From NCBI GenBank assembly GCA_946407745.1, contig CAMJPQ010000009.1, forward strand, positions 1-62,532: DNA of 62,532 nucleotides, written 5' to 3'. This document shows positions 15,085 to 24,090 of the stretch, piece after piece. The stretch is from an uncultured Clostridia bacterium (GTDB lineage: Bacteria > Bacillota > Clostridia > Christensenellales > Aristaeellaceae). The notes under the pieces were generated by a model. That model saw nothing but the letters and a program-made list of their open reading frames with translations, was not told the DNA's origin and searched no databases. The translations under genes were made by a program, and so were the position numbers. How positions within the stretch are numbered: the first letter of the stretch is position 1; each line of letters begins with the position of its first letter.

Positions 15085-16803
15085 ATGGACATGAGAACCA
15101 GAATCGCCTCGCTGCTGTGCGGGGCCATGCATACACAGTGGCCTGAGGCGGACAGCCTGCCCGGTGACGCCGATGTGCGCGGCATGCTGGAGGTGCCGCC
15201 GGATGAGAAGATGGGGGACTATGCCTTCCCCTGCTTTCGCCTGGCCAAAGCCCTGCGCATGGGCCCGCCGGTGATTGCGCAGAAGCTGGCCGCCGCGTGG
15301 GGCGCGGAGGAAACCGCGAGAGTCGAGTGCGTCGGCGGCTACCTGAACTTTTTCCTCAACCGGGCCAGCTTTGCCAGGGAAACACTGCAGGCGGTGAGCG
15401 CCGCCGGCGGCCGCTACGGCGGCGGCGACGAGGGAAAAGGCAAAACGGTCTGCCTGGACTATTCGTCCATCAATATCGCCAAGCGCTTCCACATTGGGCA
15501 TCTCTCCACCACCATGATCGGCCACAGCCTCCGGCGCATCTATGACTTCCTGGGCTATACCACCGTGGGTATCAACCACCTGGGCGACTGGGGCACGCAG
15601 TTCGGTAAGATGATCTGCGCCTATAAAAAGTGGGGCAGCCGGGACGAGGTGGAGGAGGGCGGCGTCAGCGCGCTGGAGGCGCTGTATGTTCGCTTCCACA
15701 AGGAGGCTGAAAACGATCCCTCCCTGGAGGACGAAGGCCGCGCGTGGTTCAAGCGCATTGAGGAGGGCGATCAAGAAGCGCTGGAGCTGTTCAACTGGTT
15801 CAAGGAACTGACGCTCAAGGACGCCGCGAGGGTCTATGACCTGCTGGGCGTTTCCTTCGACAGCTACGCCGGTGAGAGCTTCTATATCGACAAGATGGAG
15901 CCTGTGATTCAGGAGCTGCGCGACAAGGGCCTGCTGGTACAGAGTGAAGGCGCGTGGGTGGTGGACCTGTCCGAGGACAATATGCCGCCCTGCCTTGTGA
16001 TCAAAAAGGACGGCACGACCATTTACGCGACCCGCGACATCACCGCCGCCATCTACCGCCAGAATACCTACCACTTCGACAAGTGCCTGTATGTGGTGGC
16101 CTATCAGCAGGATCTGCACTTCAGGCAGGTGTTCCGCGTGCTGGAAAAAATGGGCTACCCCTGGGCAAAGGACTGCGTCCATGTCTCCTTTGGCATGATC
16201 AGCTTTGAGGGCCAGGCACTGTCCACCAGGAAGGGCAATACCGTTCATCTGGACGACCTGCTGCAGGAGGCGGTGGAAAAGGCTCGGAGCATTATCGAGG
16301 AGAAGTCCCCCAACCTGCCCAACAAGGACGAGGTCGCCAGGCAGATCGGCATCGGCGCGGTGGTGTACGCCGACCTGAGCAACAACCGCATTAAGGACAT
16401 TGACTTCAGCTGGTCCAGAGCCCTGAACTTTGACGGGGAGACCGGGCCGTATGTGCAGTACACGCACGCAAGGTGCTGCTCACTGCTGCGCAAGGCGGCG
16501 GAGACGCAGCTGCCTGAGGCGGACTACAGCGCACTGACCGACGACGAGGCGCAGGCACTGCTGCTGCTGATCAGTCGCTTCCCTGACACCGTGCGCGAGG
16601 CGGCTGCCAAGTACGAGCCGAGCATGATCACGCGCGCCGTGACAGACATTGCCCAGGCCTACAACAAATACTATTACGAGCACCGCATCCTCGAAGGCGA
16701 GCTGGCCGCGCAGGCAGCCAAGGTGGCGCTGACCGCCGCGGTGCGCGATGTGATCAGAACGGGACTGTGGCTGATCGGCATCGAGGCGCCGGAGAGAATG
16801 TGA
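15085..16803 (+). CDS. argS: Arginyl-tRNA synthetase
   Basis: Charges tRNA-Arg with arginine. The 572-residue class I enzyme has an N-terminal Add1 domain, then the signature SSINIAKRFHIGHLSTTMIG with HIGH. LGDWGTQFGKMI and DGTTIYATRDITAAIYR follow, then the KMSKS-equivalent loop LSTRKGNTVHLDDL and a C-terminal helical anticodon domain (YVQYTHARCCSLLRKAAE). The ATG at 15085 follows GGGAG; a second ATG six bases later is also possible. pyrH follows after 48 bases. Unlike serS in this window, its leader is too short to hold a T-box. Confidence 0.96.
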   Translation: MDMRTRIASLLCGAMHTQWPEADSLPGDADVRGMLEVPPDEKMGDYAFPCFRLAKALRMGPPVIAQKLAAAWGAEETARVECVGGYLNFFLNRASFARETLQAVSAAGGRYGGGDEGKGKTVCLDYSSINIAKRFHIGHLSTTMIGHSLRRIYDFLGYTTVGINHLGDWGTQFGKMICAYKKWGSRDEVEEGGVSALEALYVRFHKEAENDPSLEDEGRAWFKRIEEGDQEALELFNWFKELTLKDAARVYDLLGVSFDSYAGESFYIDKMEPVIQELRDKGLLVQSEGAWVVDLSEDNMPPCLVIKKDGTTIYATRDITAAIYRQNTYHFDKCLYVVAYQQDLHFRQVFRVLEKMGYPWAKDCVHVSFGMISFEGQALSTRKGNTVHLDDLLQEAVEKARSIIEEKSPNLPNKDEVARQIGIGAVVYADLSNNRIKDIDFSWSRALNFDGETGPYVQYTHARCCSLLRKAAETQLPEADYSALTDDEAQALLLLISRFPDTVREAAAKYEPSMITRAVTDIAQAYNKYYYEHRILEGELAAQAAKVALTAAVRDVIRTGLWLIGIEAPERM

Positions 16804-16851
16804 GCTGCGGCGGGTATTCGCTATGAAACGGAAATGACGGGAGGAATTCGG

Positions 16852-17565
16852 ATGGCTCTTGCATATAAACGCGTGATGCTGAAGCTGAGCGGCGAGGCGC
16901 TGGGCGGGGACGGCCGCATTTTCGACTTCGACCAGGTGAACCAGACGGCGGAAATCATCCGCAGGATGCATGACCTCGGCGCGGAAATCGGCATCGTGAT
17001 CGGTGCCGGCAACATCTGGCGCGGACGCCAGGGCCCCGCCGCCGCGATGGACGCGGTGATTGCGGACCAGATGGGCATGCTTGGCACAGTGATCAACTGC
17101 CTGTGCATGGCCGATGCCCTGAAAAGGGCAGGCCTTGACACCGCCGTGATGAGCGCGGTGGACATGGACCGCTTCTGCGAGCCGTTCCACGCGCTCACGG
17201 CAAGGCGCTATCTCTCCGAGGGGAAAGTTGTGCTGTTCGCAGCGGGCAGCGGCAACCCCTTCTTCTCCACGGACACGGCCGTGGCGCTGCGGGCCATCGA
17301 AATGCAGGTGGACGCGGTGCTGATGGCCAAGAACATCGATGGAGTGTACACCGCGGACCCGCGCCTTGTGCCTGAGGCGGTGCTGATTCGTGACATCACC
17401 TATCAGGAGGCGCTGAACAAGGGGCTGAAGGTCATGGACGCCGCCGCCTTCGCGCTGTGCGCGGAAAACAAGGTGCCGGTGGTGCGTGTTTTCGGCCTGG
17501 ACCGCCCGGACAATCTTGTCAAGGTGCTGGAGGGCGATACCATGGGCACAGTCGTTCACGCGTGA
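16852..17565 (+). CDS. pyrH: UMP kinase
   Basis: Phosphorylates UMP to UDP with ATP, feeding pyrimidine nucleotide and cell-wall sugar-nucleotide pools. The 237-residue amino-acid-kinase fold protein starts MALAYKRVMLKLSGEALGG. It shows VIGAGNIWRG, ADQMGMLGTVINCLCM, LFAAGSGNPFFSTDTA, KNIDGVYTADP and KVMDAAAFALC, all typical of bacterial PyrH. The start follows GGAGG. In many bacteria pyrH neighbours frr and tsf; here it lies after argS and before a sugar kinase, which is not the usual order. Confidence 0.96.
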   Translation: MALAYKRVMLKLSGEALGGDGRIFDFDQVNQTAEIIRRMHDLGAEIGIVIGAGNIWRGRQGPAAAMDAVIADQMGMLGTVINCLCMADALKRAGLDTAVMSAVDMDRFCEPFHALTARRYLSEGKVVLFAAGSGNPFFSTDTAVALRAIEMQVDAVLMAKNIDGVYTADPRLVPEAVLIRDITYQEALNKGLKVMDAAAFALCAENKVPVVRVFGLDRPDNLVKVLEGDTMGTVVHA

Positions 17566-17585
17566 TGAAAAAGGGAGGACTGAGG

Positions 17586-18674
17586 ATGATTCATTCAAAC
17601 CCGCTGCTGGCAAACAACGACACGGGGAAAAAGTTTATCACCATGGGCGAAATCATGCTCAGGCTGACACCGCCCAACTACGAGAAGATCCGCATGGCTT
17701 CCTCCTTTGAGGCCAGCTACGGCGGCAGCGAGGCCAACATCGCGCTGGCGCTGGCGAGCCTCGGTGTGGACTCCACCTTCTTCTCCGTCGTGCCGGACAA
17801 TTCGCTGGGGAAAAGCGCCATCCGTGCGCTGCGCTCCTCCGATGTGCACTGCACACCGGTCATCCTCTCCACACCGGAGGAAACACCCTCTCACCGGCTG
17901 GGCACCTATTACCTCGAAACCGGCTTCGGCATCCGCTCCAGCAAGGTCATATACGACCGCAAGCACTCGGCCCTGACGGAGTATGATTTTTCAGACTACG
18001 ACCTGAAGGCCCTGCTGGAGGGCTTTGACTGGCTGCACCTCTCCGGCATCACCCCGGCGCTGGCGCCCAACTGTGCCGAGCTGATCATGAACATGCTGAA
18101 AACGGCCAAGGAGCTGGGCCTCACCGTCTCCTTCGACGGAAACTTCCGCTCCTCGCTGTGGAGCTGGGAGGCGGCGCGCGACTACTGCACGCAGTGCCTG
18201 CCCTATGTGGACGTGCTGATGGGCATTGAGCCCTATCATCTCTACAAGGACGACAGTGACCCGTCCAAGGGCGACTGGAAGGATGGCGTGCCGCTGCAGC
18301 CGGCCTATGAGGAGCAGGATGAGATTTTCCGCCATTTCGTGGAAAAGTGGCCCAACCTCAAATGCATTGCCCGCCATGTGCGCTATGCGCATTCCGGCTC
18401 GGAAAACAGCCTGAAGGCGTTCATGTGGTACGAGGGGCACACCTTCGAGAGCAAGCTGTTCACCTTCACCATACTGGACCGGGTCGGCGGCGGAGACGCC
18501 TTTGCCTCCGGGCTGATCTATGCCATGCTGCATGACTACAAGCCGATGGACATGCTGAACTTCGCGGTGGCCTCCTCCGCCATCAAGCACACCATTCATG
18601 GCGACGCGAACATCACCGATGATGTGCAGACCATCCGCAACCTGATGAACATGAGCTACGATATCAGACGATAA
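17586..18674 (+). CDS. PfkB-family sugar kinase (2-keto-3-deoxygluconate kinase-like)
   Basis: A ribokinase-like kinase of 362 residues. It shows [34 protein letters not shown] for sugar binding, [11 protein letters not shown], and the catalytic/anion-hole motif [15 protein letters not shown] near residue 300. The DGNFR and TMGEIMLRL signatures are those of 2-keto-3-deoxygluconate kinases, which act after uronate or pectin breakdown, but no other uronate gene is nearby. The ATG follows GGGAGG and overlaps nothing. uvrB begins 11 bases after the stop, suggesting co-transcription with pyrH-argS. Family certain, substrate less so. Confidence 0.85.
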   Translation: MIHSNPLLANNDTGKKFITMGEIMLRLTPPNYEKIRMASSFEASYGGSEANIALALASLGVDSTFFSVVPDNSLGKSAIRALRSSDVHCTPVILSTPEETPSHRLGTYYLETGFGIRSSKVIYDRKHSALTEYDFSDYDLKALLEGFDWLHLSGITPALAPNCAELIMNMLKTAKELGLTVSFDGNFRSSLWSWEAARDYCTQCLPYVDVLMGIEPYHLYKDDSDPSKGDWKDGVPLQPAYEEQDEIFRHFVEKWPNLKCIARHVRYAHSGSENSLKAFMWYEGHTFESKLFTFTILDRVGGGDAFASGLIYAMLHDYKPMDMLNFAVASSAIKHTIHGDANITDDVQTIRNLMNMSYDIRR

Positions 18675-18685
18675 GGGATTTCCAC

Positions 18686-20704
18686 ATGGACAGATTTGTG
18701 CTCAAAGCGCCCTACAAGGCCAGCGGCGACCAGCCGCAGGCGATCAATGCCCTGGCGCGGGGCGTGGAGGAGGGCATGGATGCGCAGGTGCTGCTGGGCG
18801 TGACCGGCAGCGGTAAAACCTTCACCATGGCCTCACTGATCGAGCGGGTGCAGAAGCCCACCCTGGTCATAGCACACAACAAAACGCTGGCCGCTCAGCT
18901 CTGCACGGAGCTGAGAGGCTTTTTCCCCGATAGCCGTGTGGAGTACTTTGTATCCTACTACGACTATTATCAGCCGGAGGCCTACATCGCCTCTTCGGAC
19001 ACCTACATTGAGAAGGACGCCTCCATCAACGAGGAGATCGACCGCCTGCGGCACTCAGCCACCGCCGCGCTGCGGGAACGTCGCGATGTGATCATCGTGG
19101 CATCGGTTTCCTGCATCTATTCCATGGGCGACCCGGAGGAATATGAGGGGCAGATGATCTCCCTGCGCCCCGGCATGCCCATGGACAGGGACAGCCTGGT
19201 GCGGCAGCTGATCGATATCCAGTACGAGCGCAACGACTATGATTTCGTGCGGGGCGCTTTCCGCGTCAAGGGCGACACGGTGGAGATCATTCCCGCCGGC
19301 GAGCACGACCATGCCCTGCGGATTGAGTTCTTCGGCGACGAGATCGACCGGATTGCCGAAATTGAGACCACCTCCGGCCATGTGCTGTCCAAGCTGGAGC
19401 ATGTGAGCATCTACCCCGCTACGCACTATGCTACGGACAGGAGCCACCTGGAGGAAAACCTGGCCGTGATCGAGAAGGACCTGCAGGAGCGGGTGAAGTA
19501 TTTCCTGGACAACAACCAGCCGCTGGAGGCAGAACGCATCACACAGCGCACCAACTATGACATGGAGATGATGCGCGAGATCGGCTACTGCTCCGGCATT
19601 GAGAATTATTCCCGGTATTTTGACGGACGCAGGCCCGGTGACGCGCCCTACACGCTGCTGGACTATTTCCAGGGGGATTTTCTGACCATCATTGACGAGA
19701 GCCACGTCACGGTGCCCCAGATCCGCGCCATGTACAACGGCGACAGGGCGCGGAAGGATACCCTGGTGCAGTACGGCTTCCGCCTGCCCTCCGCCTATGA
19801 TAACCGGCCGCTTCTGTTCAATGAGTTTGAGCAGCGCATCCATCAGGTAATATTTACCTCTGCCACGCCGGGACCCTATGAGACTGGCCGCGCGGCGCAG
19901 ATTGTGGAGCAGCTGATACGCCCCACCGGCCTGCTGGACCCGGAGGTGGTCGTGCGCAAGGCGACCGGACAGGTGGATGACGTGGTCGGAGAAATCCGCA
20001 AAACGGTGGAGGACGGCGGCAGGGTGCTGATCACCACACTGACCAAGCGCATGGCGGAATCGCTGACGGACTACCTGCGCGAGCTGAACGTGCGCGTGAG
20101 ATACATGCACTCGGACATACAGACCATCGAGCGGATGCAGCTGATCCGCGATTTGCGCCTGGGAGAGTACGACGTGCTGGTGGGAATCAACCTGCTGCGC
20201 GAAGGCCTGGACCTGCCGGAGGTCAAGCTGGTGGCGATACTGGACGCGGACAAGGAGGGCTTCCTGCGCTCGGAGACCTCGCTGGTGCAGACCATCGGCC
20301 GCGCTGCCCGCAATGTGGATGGCCGGGTGATCATGTACGGGGACACCGTGACCGACTCCATGCTCAGGGCCATCACGGAAACCAACCGGCGGCGGGCAAT
20401 ACAGCAGGCCTACAACGAGGCCAATGGGATCACGCCGCAGACCGTGCGTAACGCCATCCGCGATGTGCTGGAGATCACCCACCAGGCGGAAGCCGCGTCT
20501 CCGACCGCGCTGACCGAGGAGGAACGCGGCGCGCTGCTGGCTTCGCTCGAGGAGCAGATGCTGGCGGCGGCCAAATCACTGGAGTTTGAGACGGCCGCCA
20601 AGCTGCGCGACCAGCTGCTGGCGCTCAGGGGCGAGGCGCCAAAGAAAAAGGAGATACAGCAGCGCCGGTCACGGGCGCCGAGAACCAGAAAATCAGAGCA
20701 CTGA
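18686..20704 (+). CDS. uvrB: Excinuclease ABC subunit B
   Basis: The damage-verification subunit of nucleotide excision repair; it is handed DNA by UvrA and recruits UvrC. At 672 residues it is full length. Landmarks are the Walker A GVTGSGKT near residue 38 and the beta-hairpin region with [33 protein letters not shown], the DEAD-like [11 protein letters not shown] and helicase motifs [15 protein letters not shown] and [12 protein letters not shown] follow. A C-terminal UVR coiled coil for UvrC lies near residues 615-655. uvrA and uvrC are not adjacent. It starts 11 bases after the sugar kinase. Confidence 0.97.
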   Translation: MDRFVLKAPYKASGDQPQAINALARGVEEGMDAQVLLGVTGSGKTFTMASLIERVQKPTLVIAHNKTLAAQLCTELRGFFPDSRVEYFVSYYDYYQPEAYIASSDTYIEKDASINEEIDRLRHSATAALRERRDVIIVASVSCIYSMGDPEEYEGQMISLRPGMPMDRDSLVRQLIDIQYERNDYDFVRGAFRVKGDTVEIIPAGEHDHALRIEFFGDEIDRIAEIETTSGHVLSKLEHVSIYPATHYATDRSHLEENLAVIEKDLQERVKYFLDNNQPLEAERITQRTNYDMEMMREIGYCSGIENYSRYFDGRRPGDAPYTLLDYFQGDFLTIIDESHVTVPQIRAMYNGDRARKDTLVQYGFRLPSAYDNRPLLFNEFEQRIHQVIFTSATPGPYETGRAAQIVEQLIRPTGLLDPEVVVRKATGQVDDVVGEIRKTVEDGGRVLITTLTKRMAESLTDYLRELNVRVRYMHSDIQTIERMQLIRDLRLGEYDVLVGINLLREGLDLPEVKLVAILDADKEGFLRSETSLVQTIGRAARNVDGRVIMYGDTVTDSMLRAITETNRRRAIQQAYNEANGITPQTVRNAIRDVLEITHQAEAASPTALTEEERGALLASLEEQMLAAAKSLEFETAAKLRDQLLALRGEAPKKKEIQQRRSRAPRTRKSEH

Positions 20705-20708
20705 TGCG

Positions 20709-20723
20709 ATATGTAAAACATAT
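20709..20723. promoter_or_regulatory. Perfect AT-rich dyad abutting the rex promoter
   Basis: ATATGT-AAA-ACATAT is a perfect inverted repeat ending one base before the -35 box of rex. The position suits an operator, and Rex often represses its own gene. The sequence only loosely resembles the Rex consensus TTGTGAAnnnnTTCACAA, so another repressor is possible. Confidence 0.35.
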
Positions 20724-20752
20724 TTGTCAGCCTGCGGAGAATGTGGTAGAAT
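20724..20752 (+). promoter_or_regulatory. Promoter of rex
   Basis: TTGTCA (20724-20729) and TAGAAT (20747-20752) are 17 bases apart, about 75 bases before the rex start and after the uvrB stop. Confidence 0.7.
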
Positions 20753-20831
20753 AAACACATCATACTCTACTGAACCGGCGGCTGACAGGACGGAGCCGTC
20801 GACGGCTGAACACGAAAGGTGTGGGAACTGA

Positions 20832-21467
20832 ATGTCAGCAACTGTACCGGACGCGGTCATCAACCGCCTGCCCGCCTATTACCGGCACCTGCAGGCGCTG
20901 GAAGAGGAAGGCGTGGAGAATGTTTCCTCGCAGACCCTGGGTGAGCGTATGCACCAGACACCGTCACAGATTCGGCAGGACATCAATTTTATCGGTGGCG
21001 TCGGCCGGCAGGGCTATGGCTACAACGTGGCCATGCTCCGGCAGCACCTCATGCGGATACTGGGACTGGAAGGGAATCACGATATGATTGTGCTCGGCGC
21101 GGGATCCATCGGCACAGCGCTGGCCCGCTATCCGGGCTTTGCCGCCGACGGCTTCATCATCCGGGCACTGTTTGACACGGACAGCGAAAAAACCGGAGGG
21201 GAAATCTGCGGCATTCCTGTGCTGAATGTGGCGGAGCTGGACTGCTATCTGGCGGAGCACCGCGTGGACATTGCCGTGATGGCTGTTCCTTCTGAGGCAG
21301 CGCAGGGACTGCTGCACCGCCTGGAGGAAGGCGGCGTGACCGCTGTGTGGAATTTTTCTCCGCTGGACCTGCAGCACAGCACGTCGCAGATGCAGGTGGT
21401 CAATGTGCACCTGGGCGACAGCCTCAAAACCCTCAGCTACCGAATGTGCCACAGAGAGGAACACTGA
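20832..21467 (+). CDS. rex: Redox-sensing transcriptional repressor Rex
   Basis: A homodimeric repressor that binds DNA when NAD+ is high and releases it on NADH binding, controlling fermentation genes in Firmicutes. The 211-residue protein has an N-terminal winged-helix domain: VINRLPAYYRHLQALEEEGV, SSQTLGERMHQTPSQIRQDI. A Rossmann domain follows with the dinucleotide loop VLGAGSIGTALARYPGF and the family-typical DIAVMAVPSEAAQGLLHRLEE and AVWNFSPLDL segments. The Rossmann glycine pattern GAGSIG fits the usual GxGxxG. Likely targets include pta-ackA in this window and other fermentation genes elsewhere, but no clear Rex box was found at pta. Confidence 0.95.
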   Translation: MSATVPDAVINRLPAYYRHLQALEEEGVENVSSQTLGERMHQTPSQIRQDINFIGGVGRQGYGYNVAMLRQHLMRILGLEGNHDMIVLGAGSIGTALARYPGFAADGFIIRALFDTDSEKTGGEICGIPVLNVAELDCYLAEHRVDIAVMAVPSEAAQGLLHRLEEGGVTAVWNFSPLDLQHSTSQMQVVNVHLGDSLKTLSYRMCHREEH

Positions 21468-21476
21468 CCGAAGATA

Positions 21477-23156
21477 ATGAGCGACCAACAGCCTACTGAG
21501 GAGATGCTCAAAAGCGCCAGGGAGGCCTATCAGCGGAAGCCCCGCGCAAGGCAGCAGCCGCTTGGGCGCACAGAGGAGCTCAGGGAGAAGGAGTCACAGC
21601 GCCTGCAGGAGCGCGAGGGCCTGTATTACGGCAGCGCGGTGCCTAGAACGGCGGCACCCAGGGCGAAGAAGAAACGGAAAAAAGAGCGCCACACCGCGCT
21701 GTGGGCAATTACAGCCGTCATCTGCTTGTGCGGCATTGTGAGCCTGCTGGTGCTGCTTGTACCCCAGCTGATGGGCATACGCTACCGCACAATGAACACC
21801 TATGCCTTTGCGGGTGGAATGGTGCTGCCCTGGAGCGAGGACGCCGAGGCGCGCATTCTGTCCGAGGAAAAGGCGCTGTCGTCTGACACCTTTTATCCGG
21901 GCGTGTATGTGGACGGACTGGACCTGGGCGGCATGACGCCGACGGAAGCCAGGGCGGCCCTGGAGGAGATTCCGGCCATGGGCGGCGGGGAGTTTTCCGT
22001 GGAGGTGCAGGTGGACCAGCAGACGTGGACCATTGATTCCACGCAGGTGCCGCTGACACGCAACACGGAGGAGACGCTGGGCCAGGCCTGGTCCTATGGG
22101 CGGCAGAACACAGCCGGCGCGCAGACGCCCCCGCTGTCCGAGCGTGCCGCGAGGGCAGCCGGACTGGCAGCAGACCCCGTTTACCTGAACACCTCGCTGA
22201 GCTATGACAAAACACTGATCCGCGCACTGGTGGACCAAATTGTGGAAAGCGTGACAGTCCCGCCGGTTTCCGCCGGTGTGGCCGCGTTTGACCTGAATAC
22301 GAAGACCTTTTCCTTCACCGCCGATGTCAGCGGAAGAGCCGTTGACGGGGAGGCGCTGTACCGCGCTGTGATGGAGGTGCTGGACAGCGAAAATCCGTGG
22401 GGCAAGGTGGCGTTCACCACCACGGAGGTGATCGCCCCGGTGACCAAGGCGGAGCTGATGAGCGCCTTTCAGCGCATTTCCTCCTTCTCCACCACAACGA
22501 CAAACAACAAAAACCGCAACACCAATGTGGAGCTGTCGGCCAGGGCGATCAACGGTGTGGTGGTGCAGCCCGGAGAAACCTTCTCCTTCAACCGCACTGT
22601 CGGCGAGCGCACCGCGGAGAAGGGATACCGTGAGGCAACCGCGATCAGCGGCGGCCAGAACATTGAGGAAATCGGCGGCGGCGTATGCCAGACGAGCTCC
22701 ACCCTGTTCAACGCAGCAGCGCGCGCCAACATGGAAATTGTAAAGCGCAGCCCGCACGCGTGGCCCTCCAGCTACATTGCCAAGGGCCTGGACGCGACGG
22801 TGAACTGGCCCGGGCTGGACTTCCAGTTCAAAAACACCTCCGAATGGCCTGTGTACATCGTGGCCTGGTACGAAAAGCAGAAGGTGACCTGTGAGCTGTA
22901 TGGCTTCACCCTCGGCGAAGGGGTCACCATCGAGCTGGAGAGCATGGTCACCCAGACACTGGAGGCACCCAAAGGCGTAAATCTGGTGGAGAACCCGTCA
23001 CTGCCCAGGGGGACCAGAAAGACGACTGTGAAGGCCCGGAAGGGCTATGTGGTGGAAACCTGGCAGGTGTGGTACAGGGGCGGCGTGGAGTTTGACCGCA
23101 AGCTGCTGTGCACCTCCACCTACAAGGCCTACCAGGAGACGGTGGAATACAATTGA
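21477..23156 (+). CDS. VanW family membrane-anchored wall-associated protein
   Basis: A 559-residue protein with a basic cytoplasmic N-terminus, one membrane helix at about residues 73-97 (ALWAITAVICLCGIVSLLVL), and a large extracellular part. Residues about 140-330 resemble the putative peptidoglycan-binding domain (PG_binding_4) found with VanW. Residues about 340-480 are the VanW domain, with NVELSARAINGVVVQPGETF, GGQNIEEIGGGVCQTSSTLF and SSYIAKGLDATVNW. The C-terminal 70 residues resemble a G5 domain. VanW occurs in vancomycin clusters but is widespread in susceptible Clostridia, so this does not suggest resistance. It starts ten bases after rex. Confidence 0.9.
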   Translation: MSDQQPTEEMLKSAREAYQRKPRARQQPLGRTEELREKESQRLQEREGLYYGSAVPRTAAPRAKKKRKKERHTALWAITAVICLCGIVSLLVLLVPQLMGIRYRTMNTYAFAGGMVLPWSEDAEARILSEEKALSSDTFYPGVYVDGLDLGGMTPTEARAALEEIPAMGGGEFSVEVQVDQQTWTIDSTQVPLTRNTEETLGQAWSYGRQNTAGAQTPPLSERAARAAGLAADPVYLNTSLSYDKTLIRALVDQIVESVTVPPVSAGVAAFDLNTKTFSFTADVSGRAVDGEALYRAVMEVLDSENPWGKVAFTTTEVIAPVTKAELMSAFQRISSFSTTTTNNKNRNTNVELSARAINGVVVQPGETFSFNRTVGERTAEKGYREATAISGGQNIEEIGGGVCQTSSTLFNAAARANMEIVKRSPHAWPSSYIAKGLDATVNWPGLDFQFKNTSEWPVYIVAWYEKQKVTCELYGFTLGEGVTIELESMVTQTLEAPKGVNLVENPSLPRGTRKTTVKARKGYVVETWQVWYRGGVEFDRKLLCTSTYKAYQETVEYN

Positions 23157-23162
23157 AAAGGA

Positions 23163-23195
23163 GCCGGACGGGCAAGCTGCCCGCCCGGCGTTGTT
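23163..23195. terminator. Terminator hairpin shared by convergent genes
   Basis: GCCGGACGGGCA and TGCCCGCCCGGC pair with one mismatch across a three-base loop. GTTGTTG follows on the plus strand and CTCCTTTTC on the minus strand, so it probably serves both vanW and the acetyltransferase gene. Confidence 0.7.
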
Positions 23196-23197
23196 GA

Positions 23198-23626
23198 TTA
23201 TCTGAGCATTCTGGCCAGTATCAGCTCGGCAGGCTGGCTGTAGCCGGGAAAGGGGAGCACAAAGCTGCCGCAGTCCATGTAGCCCAGCTTTCGGTAAAAA
23301 TGCTGAGCATCCTCGTCTGACTGAGTGGAGGTCATGGTCAGGTCGTGGCCATGGGAAAGCATCTCATCCTCCCAGAAGCGCATCAGCGCACGGCCAAGAC
23401 CGCGCCGCTGCAGATCGGGGCGTATGTACAGAAGTGTGCAGAACGGGATGCTGTCCCAGAAATAATGCCACCGCAGGATACCGGCCGCCTCACCACCCGA
23501 GAAAAGCACAAGACCGGTGCGGGTACGCACCTTTTCAGCAAAGCCGCTCACCGGAAGGTGGCGGTCCAGGCTGAACCAGAAGTCTTTGTCCGCCTCGGTC
23601 GCACAGCGTATCTCCACAGCGCTCAT
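23198..23626 (-). CDS. GNAT family N-acetyltransferase (distal of pair)
   Basis: A 142-residue acetyl-CoA-dependent acetyltransferase. It starts MSAVEIRCATEADKDFWFSL, has TLLYIRPDLQRRGLGRALMR with the acetyl-CoA loop RRGLGRAL, and ends DAQHFYRKLGYMDCGSFVLP. The substrate is not predictable. Its ATG overlaps the stop of the upstream gene in an ATGA arrangement, so the three minus-strand genes here form one translational unit headed by the TIGR02452 protein. Confidence 0.9.
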   Translation of the reverse strand: MSAVEIRCATEADKDFWFSLDRHLPVSGFAEKVRTRTGLVLFSGGEAAGILRWHYFWDSIPFCTLLYIRPDLQRRGLGRALMRFWEDEMLSHGHDLTMTSTQSDEDAQHFYRKLGYMDCGSFVLPFPGYSQPAELILARMLR

Positions 23627-24090
23627 ATAAACATCTCCATATAGCGGCGGAAGGTGGCAAAGCCGGCGGCCTCGTAAAAGGCCAGCGCCTCCCTGTTGAA
23701 CTCCCACATGTTCAGCTCGAGCCGGTGAAAACCATGCGCGGCGGCAAACTCCCGGATAAAGTCGATCATTGCCGTGGCGATGCCCTGGCGGTGCCAGGCT
23801 TCATCCACGCAGAATTCATCAATATCCAGAAAGTCGCGCTCATACATGAAGGGATTTTCCGGACGGTGGATGTGGTGCAGCACGGCAAAACCGCGCACGG
23901 CGCCATCCGCCTCCGCTACGGCGATCCATTGCTCCGGATCGGCCCAGATGACATTGATGTACTGGCGCAGCTCATCGGAAAAGCCCGGCTTGAACACCTC
24001 CGGCTTGCCGGCAACATGCAGGTCGTTGACCTGCCTTCGCAGCAGGTTGACCTGCTCCAGATCCTCTTTTTCCGCCATTCTGACGATCAT
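23623..24090 (-). CDS. GNAT family N-acetyltransferase (middle of operon)
   Basis: A 155-residue acetyltransferase: MIVRMAEKEDLEQVNLLRRQ at the start, DIDEFCVDEAWHRQGIATAM with the acetyl-CoA loop HRQGIATA, and LELNMWEFNREALAFYEAAG near the end. It belongs to a different GNAT branch than its neighbour, so this is not a recent duplication. ATGA overlaps on both sides couple it to the macrodomain-like gene before and the second GNAT after. Substrate unknown; small amines, amino acids or a modified nucleotide are all possible. Confidence 0.9.
   Translation of the reverse strand: MIVRMAEKEDLEQVNLLRRQVNDLHVAGKPEVFKPGFSDELRQYINVIWADPEQWIAVAEADGAVRGFAVLHHIHRPENPFMYERDFLDIDEFCVDEAWHRQGIATAMIDFIREFAAAHGFHRLELNMWEFNREALAFYEAAGFATFRRYMEMFI

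Noticed and set aside
21477-23156. Vancomycin resistance determinant (VanW)
   Set aside because: VanW-domain proteins are common in susceptible Clostridia; no vanRSHAX genes are present.
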